Assembly: GCF_900116495.1 (NCBI RefSeq)
Contig: NZ_FPAY01000003.1
Coordinates: forward strand, 62,001 to 126,000
Length of the DNA stretch: 64,000 nucleotides
Reading direction: 5' to 3'
From: Arthrobacter sp. ov118
GTDB lineage: Bacteria; Actinomycetota; Actinomycetes; Actinomycetales; Micrococcaceae
Shown: piece after piece, positions 25,040 to 34,544 of the stretch
How positions within the stretch are numbered: the stretch's first letter is position 1
How the letters are laid out: every line of letters begins with the position of its first letter
The notes under the pieces: model-generated
Databases searched by the model: none
What the model saw: the letters and a program-made list of their open reading frames with translations, nothing else
What the model was told of the DNA's origin: nothing
Program-made: the position numbers and the translations under genes

Positions 25040-26695
25040 GTGCCCACACTTTCCGGCGTGACCCGGGCTCCCGGACGCGACTGGCGCAATCCGTCCACGT
25101 GGCATCTGCGCACCCGGCTGGTACTGGTCGCAATGGCGCTGCTGGTGGCCATCTGCGGCGCGGTGGGTCTGTTCAGCTATGCCTCCATGGACCTCTTCCT
25201 CACCCGGCAGCTCGATGACCAGCTCGGCCAGGCCTCTCACCGCTCGAGCGAGTTCGGCCGGCCCGCCGCCGGCAACCCGGCCGGCCGGCCTGACCCCCTC
25301 GAGGCCCGCGGGCAGGGCGCCGGGACGCTGAACGCCCGGCTGCTGGACGGCGCGGTCAGCAGGGCCGGCTTCCTGGCCGGTGACGGCACCCGCGAGAGCC
25401 TCTCCCCCGACGACAACGCTGTCCTACTGGCACTCACCCCGAATGGCGTGCCCGTGGACCGGACCCTTTCGGCGGGCGCATACCGGCTTACGGCCGTGCG
25501 CGCACCCTATGGCGACGTCATTGTCACCGGGCTCCCGCTGGCAGAAAAGCAAAGCACCTTGACCTCGCTGGTGTGGACCATGGTGGTGGTATCGGCCGGA
25601 GGGCTCGTGCTGATCGGACTCGCGGGCACGGCCCTGATCCGGCGCACCATGAAACCGCTGGAGCAGCTCTCCGAAGTGGCCACCAAAGTCTCCCGCCTGC
25701 CGCTGGATGCCGGCGAAGTGGCGCTGGGGGTGCGCGTCCCGGCGTCGGTCGCCCATCCCGGAACGGAAGTGGGCAGTGTGGGCCACGCACTGAACCAGAT
25801 GCTGGACAACGTCGCCAACGCCCTCGAAGCGCGGCAGGAGAGCGAAACGAAGGTACGGCAGTTCGTTGCCGACGCCTCGCACGAACTCCGCACTCCACTC
25901 ACGGCCATCCGCGGCTACACGGAGCTGATGCGGATGACCGAGCACTTCACGCCCGACGGCGAGAGGTCCCTGTCCCGCGTCCAAAGCCAGTCTGAGCGAA
26001 TGACCACCCTCGTGGAAGACCTGCTGCTGCTGGCGCGCCTGGACGAGGGACAGCCGCTCAAGATGGCCGACGTCGACCTCACCCAGTTGGCCATCGAGAC
26101 GGTGAGCGACGAAAAGGTCATGGCGCCGGACCATGTCTGGAAACTGGAACTCCCCGACGAGCCCGTGGCGGTGCGCGGCGACGCCACGCAGCTTCAGCAA
26201 GTCATCGCCAACCTCCTGTCCAATGCGCGCAAGCACACAGCACCGGGAACCACCGTGGTCACCGGCGTCATGCGTTCGGCTGACGGCAGTGCCGTGATCA
26301 CCGTGACGGATAACGGCGGCGGCATCGCCCCGGAATTCGTCGGCCGGGTCTTCGCCCGCTTCGCGCGGGCCGACGCCGCGCGCACCAATCCGGCGGCCAA
26401 CGCTGCACCCAGGCCCGCGGTGGCGACGGCGGGTGCCCGGTCCGGGTCGGCCGCCCGGGCTGTTTCTGCTGCTGTTTCCCGTGATGGTTCCGGGAGCCGC
26501 GGCAGTGCGGCCGGCGGCGTCCCGGGCGGTCCGGGCGCGGCTACTGCCACGCCGACGTCCGAAGGCACGAGTGGCCTGGGCTTGTCCATTGTCCAGTCGA
26601 TCGTGGAGGCCCATGGCGGCACTGTCGAAGTCACGTCACGGCCCGGCCGCACCGAGTTCGCTGTCCGGCTCCCTGCCGTGCCGCCGGCGGTTTAG
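25040..26695 (+). CDS. sensor histidine kinase with an Ala/Gly-rich insert in the ATP lid
   Basis: 551 residues. Membrane segment 1 (LVLVAMALLVAICGAVGLFS), an extracytoplasmic sensor of about 125 residues, segment 2 (LVWTMVVVSAGGLVLIGLAG), HAMP, H-box VADASHELRTPLTAIRGY, N-box ANLLSNARKHTAPGT, G1 TVTDNGGGIAP and F-box FARFARAD. Between the F-box and the G2 box (GTSGLGLSIV) there is a 63-residue insert (about 446-508) of Ala/Gly/Ser/Pro, where most kinases have a short ATP lid. Partner of the response regulator just upstream. Confidence 0.92.
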   Translation: MPTLSGVTRAPGRDWRNPSTWHLRTRLVLVAMALLVAICGAVGLFSYASMDLFLTRQLDDQLGQASHRSSEFGRPAAGNPAGRPDPLEARGQGAGTLNARLLDGAVSRAGFLAGDGTRESLSPDDNAVLLALTPNGVPVDRTLSAGAYRLTAVRAPYGDVIVTGLPLAEKQSTLTSLVWTMVVVSAGGLVLIGLAGTALIRRTMKPLEQLSEVATKVSRLPLDAGEVALGVRVPASVAHPGTEVGSVGHALNQMLDNVANALEARQESETKVRQFVADASHELRTPLTAIRGYTELMRMTEHFTPDGERSLSRVQSQSERMTTLVEDLLLLARLDEGQPLKMADVDLTQLAIETVSDEKVMAPDHVWKLELPDEPVAVRGDATQLQQVIANLLSNARKHTAPGTTVVTGVMRSADGSAVITVTDNGGGIAPEFVGRVFARFARADAARTNPAANAAPRPAVATAGARSGSAARAVSAAVSRDGSGSRGSAAGGVPGGPGAATATPTSEGTSGLGLSIVQSIVEAHGGTVEVTSRPGRTEFAVRLPAVPPAV

Positions 26696-26866
26696 CCAGC
26701 CTCCGGGCCGCCTCCTCCGGACTGCCCCTGCCGACTCGAGCGACCTGAAAAAACTGCACAAGCCGACACCCCGCCACTGTGACTCTTGTTACCAAAATGT
26801 GACTTAAGCATTCGGGTCCTGTAGCGTCTTTAGCGTGCGGCCGCCACTGGTGCCGCATATCCGGAT

Positions 26867-27035
26867 GGACGCCAAACTCTGCCGCTTCCCGGATTCCGCT
26901 CAGACAGGCAGAGGCGGGGGACCCAGAGTTCCCGGGCATTCTGCACTCATGCGCCCTCGGGGTGAAGCCGACACGTGATTTTCCGTGCGGCCGGATGACC
27001 TCATCCGAACCCGACAGCTAACTCCGCCGGCGTAT
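26867..27035 (+). ncRNA. c-di-AMP riboswitch (ydaO/yuaA type)
   Basis: The leader of the next gene has the conserved blocks of this class: GGCAGAGGCGGGGGACCCAG, then CTCGGGGTGAAGCCG, then ATCCGAACCCGACAGCTAAC. The closing stem can form between ACGCC (26869-26873) and GGCGT (27029-27033). In actinobacteria this element typically precedes genes for muralytic/Rpf-type proteins and turns them off at high c-di-AMP. Strong match by motif; boundaries approximate. Confidence 0.88.
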
Positions 27036-27046
27036 GAGAGGCGATC

Positions 27047-27871
27047 ATGACTGAATTCCAGGTACAAACGCGCCCTGACGGCGTTTCCGATTCCCGCACC
27101 GCCAAGTCGCGCCACCGCGCCGAAACGGCGAAGAAGACGACTGCCCTGTCCCGGCTGGCCGCCGGGTTCAGCATTACCGGCCGCCGCGCCGCCGTCGCGA
27201 CAGCCACCTGCGCCGTACTGCTGGCCGGGGGCGCCGCCGCCGGCCAGGCAGCCGTGACGGGTGCCCACGCGTCGAACGTTGCGGGCGCCGAGGCGGTCAC
27301 CGTCGCCGACCCGCTGCCCAAGCTCAACTTCGAACAGGTCCTGGTCGCCGCACCGACTGCAGCAGAGAACAGCACGGCAGCCCAGACCGCCGAGGCCAAG
27401 CCCGCCAAAGCACCGGCCGCCGCACCTGCTCCGGCAAAGGCGACCGCCGCCGCAAAGGCACCTGCCCCTGCAAAGGCGCCCGTCCCCAAAAAGGCACCCG
27501 CCGCCGCAAAGGCACCCGCCCCCAAAAAGGCACCCGCCCCCGCAAAGGCGCCCGTCGCCGTCAACGACCCCGACGGAGCACAGGCCTACGCCGCCGCCAA
27601 GCTGGGCAGCTTCGGCTGGGGCCCCGGTCAGATGCCGTGCCTGCAGAAGCTCTGGACCAAGGAATCGGACTGGAAGACAACTGCCACCAACGCCAGCAGC
27701 GGCGCCTACGGTGTGGTCCAGTCCCTGCCCGCCTCGAAGATGGCGAGCGCCGGTGCCGACTACATGACCAACTACCGGACCCAGATCAACTGGGGACTGG
27801 ACTACATCAAGTCGCGCTACGGCTCCCCCTGCGGCGCCTTGGACTTCCACCTCGCAAACAACTGGTACTAG
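27047..27871 (+). CDS. secreted lytic-transglycosylase-like cell-wall protein
   Basis: 274 residues. Basic N-terminus then a membrane/signal segment (AAVATATCAVLLAGGAAAGQ), a spacer of tandem KAPAPKKAPA-type repeats (about residues 120-180) likely spanning peptidoglycan, and a C-terminal domain with GSFGWGPGQMPCLQKLWTKE, the SLT-like catalytic Glu in WTKES and ASSGAYGVVQSLP. Family members cut or remodel peptidoglycan. GAGAGG 5 nt before ATG 27047. The gene is controlled by the c-di-AMP riboswitch directly upstream, matching cell-wall roles known for such targets. Confidence 0.85.
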   Translation: MTEFQVQTRPDGVSDSRTAKSRHRAETAKKTTALSRLAAGFSITGRRAAVATATCAVLLAGGAAAGQAAVTGAHASNVAGAEAVTVADPLPKLNFEQVLVAAPTAAENSTAAQTAEAKPAKAPAAAPAPAKATAAAKAPAPAKAPVPKKAPAAAKAPAPKKAPAPAKAPVAVNDPDGAQAYAAAKLGSFGWGPGQMPCLQKLWTKESDWKTTATNASSGAYGVVQSLPASKMASAGADYMTNYRTQINWGLDYIKSRYGSPCGALDFHLANNWY

Positions 27872-27908
27872 GCCGGCCAAACAGCCAGCCTGCGCACAGA
27901 GCGCCTAG

Positions 27909-27941
27909 GGAGGCCCCGGATCCACGTGATCCGGGGCCTCC
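27909..27941 (+). terminator. hairpin terminator after the transglycosylase-like gene
   Basis: GGAGGCCCCGGATC, loop CACGT, GATCCGGGGCCTCC: 14-bp perfect stem 38 bp after the stop; no T-run. Confidence 0.7.
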
Positions 27942-28036
27942 TGTGCGCGGGCCGGAGCCGGGGCGAGCCCGATTTCCACAGGCCCCGCACAGCTTCGCCT
28001 TAAAGCCTTCATATGGGCCGCCGGGAAAGTGGAACC

Positions 28037-29575
28037 ATGACGTTCACAGACCAGGCCTCAGGAACCCTTCCCCATCCCGCGGCGACGCCGGCGGGCCCGG
28101 CGGCACTGGCCGCGCCGTCCGCGCTGGCCGCGCTGGCCCTGGCCGAGGCGCCCGCCCAGGGCACGCTTGCCGGAGCTCTTGTCGACCCTCTTGTGGGCGC
28201 GTTGGCCGTCCCCCTCATTACCGATACGGGCGGCCGCCGCTTAGCCATTGACACGCGTGTCAGCACGCCGGTGCTGGACGTCACCATCCCCGTCTTCAAT
28301 GAAGAACGCGACCTCGAAGCCTGCCTGCGCCGGCTGCACGCCTATCTTCTTACCTCCTTCCCGCATTCGTTCCGGATCACGGTGGCGGACAACGCCAGCA
28401 CCGACGGGACGCTCAAGACCGCCGAACGGGTAGCGCGTGAGCTCCGCGAGGTGAGCGTGGTCCACATGGCGGAAAAGGGCCGTGGAAACGCGCTGCGCAA
28501 AGTGTGGCTCGCCTCGCCGTCGCCCGTCCTGGCCTACATGGACGTGGACCTTTCCACCGATCTTGCGGCGCTCGGTCCCCTCCTTGCCCCGCTCATCTCC
28601 GGACACTCCGACCTCGCGATCGGGACGCGGCTGACCCGCAGCTCGCGCGTGGTCCGCGGACCCAAACGTGAGTTCATCTCGCGCAGCTACAACTTCCTGC
28701 TGCAGTCCCTCATGGGCGCCCATTTCAGCGACGCCCAGTGCGGCTTCAAGGCAATCCGGTCGGACGTGGCCCGGCAACTGCTTCCCCACACCCTGGACAA
28801 CGCCTGGTTCTTCGACACGGAACTGCTGGTCCTGGCCGAGAAGTGCGGCCTGCGCGTCCATGAAGTCCCTGTGGACTGGACGGACGACCCGGATTCCAGC
28901 GTGGACATCGTCCAGACGGCAATCTCGGACCTTCGCGGCATGGCGCGGCTGAGCCGGGACCTGGTCTCGGGCCGGATCCCGGTGCCCGAACTGCGCGCCG
29001 CCCTGGCCCGCGGGCCGCTTCCGGCGTCCTCGCGGGCCCAGGAACAAAGTCCCGGCGGAAGCCTCTTCGGCCAGCTCGTCCGCTTCGGCAGCATCGGGGT
29101 GGCCTCTACCCTGGCCTATCTGGTGATCTTCCTGTTCTGCCGCGGAATCATGGACCCGCAGCTGGCCAATTTCCTCGCCTTGCTCACCACCGCGGTGGCC
29201 AACACCGCAGCCAACCGGCGCTTCACATTCGGCATCCAGGGCAGCAGCCAGGCCGCCCGCCACCACTTCGAAGGACTTCTGGTCTTTGGCATTGGGCTGG
29301 CCCTGACGTCAGGTGCGCTCGCCCTGGTTCACGGCGTGTCAGGCGGAACACCGGAGCGCTGGCTTGAACTGGTCACCGTCACCGCCGCCAACTTGGCCGC
29401 CACGGCCATCAAGTTCCTGCTCTTCCGGCTGGTGGTCTTCCGCGTCCGGGCCGGCCCGGCTTGTCCGGCGCCCGGTGCCACACCCGCTGTTCCGGCGCCT
29501 GTTCCGGCGCCCGGCGCCCCCGACGCTTCCCTCCCCTGCACAGAACCACTTGCACAGAAACGGCCGAGTAAATGA
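28037..29575 (+). CDS. GT2 glycosyltransferase fused to a GtrA-like membrane domain
   Basis: 512 residues. N-terminal 70 residues Ala-rich. GT-A domain like dolichyl-phosphate glucose/mannose synthase: VTIPVFNEERDLEACL, VADNASTDGTL, DXD motif in AYMDVDLSTDL, and QCGFKAIRSDVAR. From about residue 345 a GtrA-type four-segment domain (VRFGSIGVASTLAYLVIFLF; AVANTAANRRFTFG). It probably makes polyprenyl-phosphate sugar and flips or delivers it to the two GT39-like enzymes encoded next. Stop overlaps the next start (ATGA). Start ATG 28037 chosen over 28013. Confidence 0.88.
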   Translation: MTFTDQASGTLPHPAATPAGPAALAAPSALAALALAEAPAQGTLAGALVDPLVGALAVPLITDTGGRRLAIDTRVSTPVLDVTIPVFNEERDLEACLRRLHAYLLTSFPHSFRITVADNASTDGTLKTAERVARELREVSVVHMAEKGRGNALRKVWLASPSPVLAYMDVDLSTDLAALGPLLAPLISGHSDLAIGTRLTRSSRVVRGPKREFISRSYNFLLQSLMGAHFSDAQCGFKAIRSDVARQLLPHTLDNAWFFDTELLVLAEKCGLRVHEVPVDWTDDPDSSVDIVQTAISDLRGMARLSRDLVSGRIPVPELRAALARGPLPASSRAQEQSPGGSLFGQLVRFGSIGVASTLAYLVIFLFCRGIMDPQLANFLALLTTAVANTAANRRFTFGIQGSSQAARHHFEGLLVFGIGLALTSGALALVHGVSGGTPERWLELVTVTAANLAATAIKFLLFRLVVFRVRAGPACPAPGATPAVPAPVPAPGAPDASLPCTEPLAQKRPSK

Positions 29576-31629
29576 CCACGACGATCAGTCCCACGGTCGG
29601 CGCCCAGCCCGGCTCACCCGCCAGCGGCCAGCCGGCAGTCCAGGAAGCACCCGCTCAGGTGCGTGAAGCGGCAGGGTCAACGCCGCTCCCGCCGGCGCCC
29701 CGGAGCCGCAAGGACCGTCTCCTGTTCGGCTCGCAACCCCGTTGGGTGCGGCCGTCGGCAGCCCTGCTGTTGGTCCTCACCGCCGTGCTGTACCTGTGGA
29801 ACCTGCAAGCCACCGGTTATGCCAACTCCTTCTACGCTGCGGCGATCCAGGCCGGAACCAAGGACTGGACCGCCCTGCTGTTCGGTTCCCTCGACGCCGG
29901 CAACGCCATCACGGTGGACAAGCCGCCGGCTGCCCTGTGGATCCCTGCCCTCGCCGGACGGATCTTCGGCTTCTCAGCCCTGAGCATGCTTGTTCCCGAG
30001 GCACTCATGGGAGTGGCCGCCGTCGGACTCCTCTACCTGACGGTCAAGCGCGTCTCCGGGCCTGCCGCGGGCCTGATGGCCGGCGGCGCCCTGGCGCTGA
30101 CCCCGGTGGCCGCACTCATGTTCCGGTTCAACAACCCCGACGCCATGCTCACCCTGTGCCTAGTGCTGGCCGCGTATCTCACCACCCGAGCCATCGAGAA
30201 GGCAGGCTGGAAATGGCTCGCCGCGGCGGGCGCCGTGATTGGTCTGGCGTTCCTGACCAAGATGCTGCAGGGTTTTCTAATCGTGCCGGCGCTGGCCCTG
30301 GCCTATCTGTGGGCGGCGCCGGCCACCCTCGGCCGCAGACTTTTGCACCTGCTGGCCGCCGCCGGAGGGATCATGGTGGTGGCCGGAAGCTACCTTGTGC
30401 TGTTCCAGCTGACCCCGGCCTCGGCCCGCCCGTATATGGCAGGCTCTGAGACGAACAGCTTCCTGGAACTCACGTTCGGCTACAACGGCCTGGGCCGGAT
30501 CACGGGTTCCGGCGGCGGCATGCTTGCCGGAGGCAACGCTGGCGGAAACGCTGGCGGCCCGGGCGGCAACGGCAACGTCGGCTTTGGCGGCGCGGCCGGG
30601 ATCACCCGGATGTTCGGAGCCAGCTTCGGTGGCGAGGTGTCCTGGCTGCTGCCCGCCGCCCTAATCCTGCTGGCCGCCGGACTGTGGTTCACCCGGCGCG
30701 ACTCCCGGACCTCGAGAACCCGCGCGGCACTCCTGCTGTGGGGCGGCTGGCTGGCCGTCACGGCCGTGATTTTGAGCTTCATGAGCGGCACCGTGCACCC
30801 GTACTACGCCGTGGCACTGGCTCCGGCGGTCGCAGCCCTGGCAGGCATCGGCTCCGTGGAACTGTGGCGGGGCCGGGCCTACTGGCCGGCACGCACGGTC
30901 CTGGCTGTGACAATACTGGCCACCTCGATCTGGTCCGCCGTGCTCCTGGGCCGGGACCCGGCCTGGCTTCCCGCGCTCCGCCTGATCGTAGTGGTCCTGG
31001 GCGTACTCGCGGCCGCGGCCGTGATCCTGCGCGTGGATAGCCTGCCGGCTCTTCCTGCCCGGTTCCGCAGGGCCGCCACCGCCGGCGTCGTGATCCTCTC
31101 CGTGCTGGCAGGCGGGCTTGGCAGCACCGCCTGGACGCTGGCGACGGCGGCTCAGCCGCACTCCGGTTCCATCCCCACCTCCGGGCCCACGGCCTCCGCA
31201 ATGGGTGGCGGCTTCGGGGCTGCCGGCAGGACGGCCCGCGACGGCGGGAACGTCAGCACCAGCGGCGCCGCCCCGGGTGCCGGGATGGGCGGCATGGGCG
31301 AGGGAACGACCTCGACAGAGCTGACCGCCCTGCTGAAGTCTTCCGGCACCAGGTGGTCCGCGATTGTCTCCGGCGCCACCCAGGCCGCCAGCCTGGAACT
31401 CGCCACCGGCACCAGCGTGATCGCTCTCGGCGGCTGGAACGGCGGCGACCCCTACCCGACGCTCGCACAGTTCCAGGCCATGGTGGACCGCGGCGAGATC
31501 GGCTACTTCATTTCCGGCGGCGGCATGGGCGGTGGCCGCGGCGGCAACTCCGAGGTCGCAGCCTGGGTCGCGGCCAACTACCAGACCCAGACCGTGGGCA
31601 ACACCACCGTCTACAAGCTGGGGGTCTAG
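29572..31629 (+). CDS. ArnT/PMT-like membrane glycosyltransferase (YkcB type), copy A
   Basis: 685 residues with about 12 membrane segments. ArnT/GT39-type features: first loop with NAITVDKPPAALW (acidic motif and PP), FRFNNPDAMLTL. A Gly-rich stretch (AGGNAGGNAGGPGG region, about 318-340) lies in an outside loop. The C-terminal 120 residues are extracytoplasmic (YkcA/B-like). Such enzymes move a sugar from polyprenyl phosphate to an envelope acceptor. Translationally coupled to the GT2 gene and followed 6 nt later by a paralogue. Confidence 0.88.
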   Translation: MTTTISPTVGAQPGSPASGQPAVQEAPAQVREAAGSTPLPPAPRSRKDRLLFGSQPRWVRPSAALLLVLTAVLYLWNLQATGYANSFYAAAIQAGTKDWTALLFGSLDAGNAITVDKPPAALWIPALAGRIFGFSALSMLVPEALMGVAAVGLLYLTVKRVSGPAAGLMAGGALALTPVAALMFRFNNPDAMLTLCLVLAAYLTTRAIEKAGWKWLAAAGAVIGLAFLTKMLQGFLIVPALALAYLWAAPATLGRRLLHLLAAAGGIMVVAGSYLVLFQLTPASARPYMAGSETNSFLELTFGYNGLGRITGSGGGMLAGGNAGGNAGGPGGNGNVGFGGAAGITRMFGASFGGEVSWLLPAALILLAAGLWFTRRDSRTSRTRAALLLWGGWLAVTAVILSFMSGTVHPYYAVALAPAVAALAGIGSVELWRGRAYWPARTVLAVTILATSIWSAVLLGRDPAWLPALRLIVVVLGVLAAAAVILRVDSLPALPARFRRAATAGVVILSVLAGGLGSTAWTLATAAQPHSGSIPTSGPTASAMGGGFGAAGRTARDGGNVSTSGAAPGAGMGGMGEGTTSTELTALLKSSGTRWSAIVSGATQAASLELATGTSVIALGGWNGGDPYPTLAQFQAMVDRGEIGYFISGGGMGGGRGGNSEVAAWVAANYQTQTVGNTTVYKLGV

Positions 31630-31635
31630 GCAGCC

Positions 31636-33765
31636 ATGACTGACACCCTGACTCCCGGCGCGTCCGCGACGCCGGACCGTGCTGGCCAGTCGCCGCTGCA
31701 GGCGCCTGACCGGCCCCGGTCCCTGCCGTTCCGGTCTGCCAGCCGCTCCAGCGCCCGGACCTCCAGCGCCCGGGCCGCCGGCGCCCTGCGCGGTGGTGCC
31801 CGCCGCGGAGGTGCCAGGCGGACCTGGCCAGGCGCCCGGCCGCTGCGGCAGCAGCTCGAACTGGCGGGCCTGCTCCTGGCCACGGCCCTGCTGTACCTGT
31901 GGAACCTCAACGTCTCCGGCTGGGCGAATGCCTTCTACTCCGCTGCGGCACAGGCCGGGTCACAGGACTGGACGGCCTGGTTCTTTGGTTCGTCCGACGC
32001 CGCCAACGCCATCACCGTGGACAAGCCGCCTGCGTCACTGTGGGTGATGGGTTTGTCGGTGCGGCTCTTCGGGCTGAGTTCCTGGAGCATCCTGGTCCCG
32101 CAGGCGCTCATGGGAGTCGGCACGGCCTGGCTGGTCTACCTGGCCGTGCGCCGGGCCGCGGCGCCCGCCACGGCCGATGCGCGGCTGGCCCACCGGGCCG
32201 GGCTGCTCGCCGGTGCGGTCATGGCCCTGACCCCCGTGGCCGTGCTGATGTTCCGGTTCAACAACCCCGACGCCCTGCTGGTGCTGCTGATGACCGCGGC
32301 CGCCTACGCCGTGGTGCGCTCCATCCAGGACGCCCGGCTGCGCTGGCTCCTGTTGGCCGGGGCGTTGCTGGGCAACGGGTTCCTCACCAAGCAGCTGCAG
32401 GTCCTGCTGGTTGTCCCCGGCTTCGCCCTGGCCTATCTGCTCGCCGCGCCGGCCGGGCTTGGCAAGCGCCTCCTGCACCTGCTCGCCGCGGGCGCGGCGG
32501 TGGCCGCCGCGGCCGGGTGGTGGCTGGCCGCCGTCGAACTCATCCCCGCCGCGGACCGGCCCTACATCGGCGGTTCGCAGAACAACTCCATCCTCGAGCT
32601 GACTCTCGGCTACAACGGCCTGGGCCGCCTGAACGGCGACGAAACTGGCAGCGTGGGCGGCGGCAACGGCTGGGGCACGCCGGGGCTGTTCCGGCTCTTC
32701 AACAGCGAGTTCGGTGGCCAGATCGCCTGGCTCCTGCCCTCGGTGCTGGTGCTCGGAGCGGGACTGCTCTGGCTGGGGCGCCGGGCGCCGCGCACCGATG
32801 CCGTGCGGGCCTCGGTGATCATCTGGGGCTCCTGGGTGGCGGTGACCGGCCTGACGTTCAGCTTCATGGCCGGGATCATCCACCCCTACTACATGGTGGC
32901 GCTGGCCCCCGGGATCGCCGGGCTCGCAGGCCTGGGCGGCGTCCTGCTCTGGCAGCGGCGGGACCAGCCCGTGGCGGCCGCGGTGCTCGCCGGGGCGATC
33001 GTGGCTGCCGGGGTCATGGGCTCCGAACTGCTCGGCCGCACGGCAACGTTCGTGCCGTGGCTGCGCTGGGTGGTGCTCCTCGGTTCGCTCGCCGCGGCCT
33101 GCCTGGTGCTGGCCGCCCCTGCTATCAGGTGGCCCGGTGCAGCGTCCAGGATCGTGGCGCGGACGACGGCGGTGCTGGCCGTCGCGGCGGCTCTTGCCGG
33201 ACCGCTGGCGTACTCATTGTCGACGGCGGCCAGCGCCCACAGCGGCTCGATCGTCAGCGCGGGTCCGGCCGTGTCCGGACGGGGCGGGGCAGGCCTGCCC
33301 CGGGCCTTCGGCGGTGCCACCGCAACCAACGGCACTGCAGCTAACGGCACCGCAGCTAACGGTGCGGGCGCCGGCCGCGGCCCGGGTGCGGGCGGGGCGG
33401 GCGGCATGGGCGGTCTGCTCGGGGCCAGCACGCCGTCGGCGGCCCTCGTGACCGCGCTGCAGACGGACGCCGGGAACTTCACCTGGGCTGCCGCCGTCGT
33501 CGGGTCCAACAACGCCGCGGGCTACCAGCTGGCGACCGAGCTTCCGGTGATGGCCGTGGGCGGGTTCAACGGCACGGACCCGGCGCCGACGCTGGCACAA
33601 TTCCAGCAGTACGTGGCCGACGGCAAGATCCATTACTTCATCGCCGGGCGGATGATGCAGGGCGAGAGCGGATCCGATGACGCGGCCCAGATTGCGGCCT
33701 GGGTGCAGGCGAAGTTCACGGCCCAGACGGTGGGCGGGACCAGTGTCTATCTGCTGGCCGGGTAG
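31636..33765 (+). CDS. ArnT/PMT-like membrane glycosyltransferase (YkcB type), copy B
   Basis: 709 residues, a clear paralogue of the preceding gene: NAITVDKPPASLWVMGL, FRFNNPDALLVL, ELTLGYNGLGRLNGDE, and a C-terminal extracytoplasmic domain with VGGFNGTDPAPTLAQFQ. N-terminal 50 residues are Arg/Ala/Ser rich. Same predicted function, probably with different acceptor or sugar. Three-gene operon: GT2-GtrA, copy A, copy B. Confidence 0.88.
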   Translation: MTDTLTPGASATPDRAGQSPLQAPDRPRSLPFRSASRSSARTSSARAAGALRGGARRGGARRTWPGARPLRQQLELAGLLLATALLYLWNLNVSGWANAFYSAAAQAGSQDWTAWFFGSSDAANAITVDKPPASLWVMGLSVRLFGLSSWSILVPQALMGVGTAWLVYLAVRRAAAPATADARLAHRAGLLAGAVMALTPVAVLMFRFNNPDALLVLLMTAAAYAVVRSIQDARLRWLLLAGALLGNGFLTKQLQVLLVVPGFALAYLLAAPAGLGKRLLHLLAAGAAVAAAAGWWLAAVELIPAADRPYIGGSQNNSILELTLGYNGLGRLNGDETGSVGGGNGWGTPGLFRLFNSEFGGQIAWLLPSVLVLGAGLLWLGRRAPRTDAVRASVIIWGSWVAVTGLTFSFMAGIIHPYYMVALAPGIAGLAGLGGVLLWQRRDQPVAAAVLAGAIVAAGVMGSELLGRTATFVPWLRWVVLLGSLAAACLVLAAPAIRWPGAASRIVARTTAVLAVAAALAGPLAYSLSTAASAHSGSIVSAGPAVSGRGGAGLPRAFGGATATNGTAANGTAANGAGAGRGPGAGGAGGMGGLLGASTPSAALVTALQTDAGNFTWAAAVVGSNNAAGYQLATELPVMAVGGFNGTDPAPTLAQFQQYVADGKIHYFIAGRMMQGESGSDDAAQIAAWVQAKFTAQTVGGTSVYLLAG

Positions 33766-33829
33766 GCGGGCGGATGCCGGCCGGACCCGCCCGGTCGGCC
33801 CGCATCCAGGGCCGCCCGCACCCAGGGCC

Positions 33830-34510
33830 TTAGAAGGTGAAGGACAGGGTGCGGACGCCGGCGCTGCTGACCTGCGTGGTCACCGACACCCCGGAGTAGT
33901 CCGGGATGTGGAGCACGCCGTCCGGCAGTTCGCCGGCGTTGGGTCCGACCGCCACCGTCCGGATGCCGGCGGCGACTCCCGCGGCGATGCCGGCGGGCGC
34001 GTCCTCGAACACCACGGCGTCGGCGGGGTCGACGCCCAGCAGGGCGGCCGCGCGGAGGTATCCCTCAGGATGCGGTTTGCCCCGCAGGACATCCTCCGAT
34101 GTGACCGAGGCGGCCGGCACGGCGATCTCCGCGGCGGCCATCCGGACCTCGGCCAGATCCCGCGAAGCTGACGTCACGAGCGCCACGGCATCGGGCGGCA
34201 GGCTCGCCAGCAGTTCCAGCGCGCCCGGCACCGCAACAATGCCGCGGGTCTCGGTCAGCTCCATCCGGCCCAGTTCGGCCGCGAGGGCACCGACGTCGGC
34301 GCCGGCGGGGGCGAACCTGCGGACTGTGTCCATCGCTTGGACCCCGTGGGAGGTGGCCAGAATCTCCCCGATGTCCAGGCCGTAGCGTCCGGCGAAAGTG
34401 GTCCACACCTGCTCCACGATGCTGGTGGAATCGACCAGCGTGCCGTCCATATCGAACAGGACGGCACGCGCGGTCAGGGTCGTGGGAAGGCGTCGGGGTG
34501 GAAGGCTCAT
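33830..34510 (-). CDS. HAD-superfamily phosphatase
   Basis: 226 residues from ATG 34510. HAD motif I VLFDMDGTLVDS, motif II VTSASRD, motif III Lys in LRGKPHPEGY, motif IV VVFEDAPAGI. Subfamily like sugar phosphatases/beta-phosphoglucomutase (cap domain C1). Cytoplasmic; likely removes phosphate from a sugar phosphate. The frame continues upstream through the VOC gene as a shadow. Confidence 0.9.
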   Translation of the reverse strand: MSLPPRRLPTTLTARAVLFDMDGTLVDSTSIVEQVWTTFAGRYGLDIGEILATSHGVQAMDTVRRFAPAGADVGALAAELGRMELTETRGIVAVPGALELLASLPPDAVALVTSASRDLAEVRMAAAEIAVPAASVTSEDVLRGKPHPEGYLRAAALLGVDPADAVVFEDAPAGIAAGVAAGIRTVAVGPNAGELPDGVLHIPDYSGVSVTTQVSSAGVRTLSFTF

Positions 34511-34544
34511 GCCCCTATCCTGCCGTATGCCCGCTCCCCGGGTT

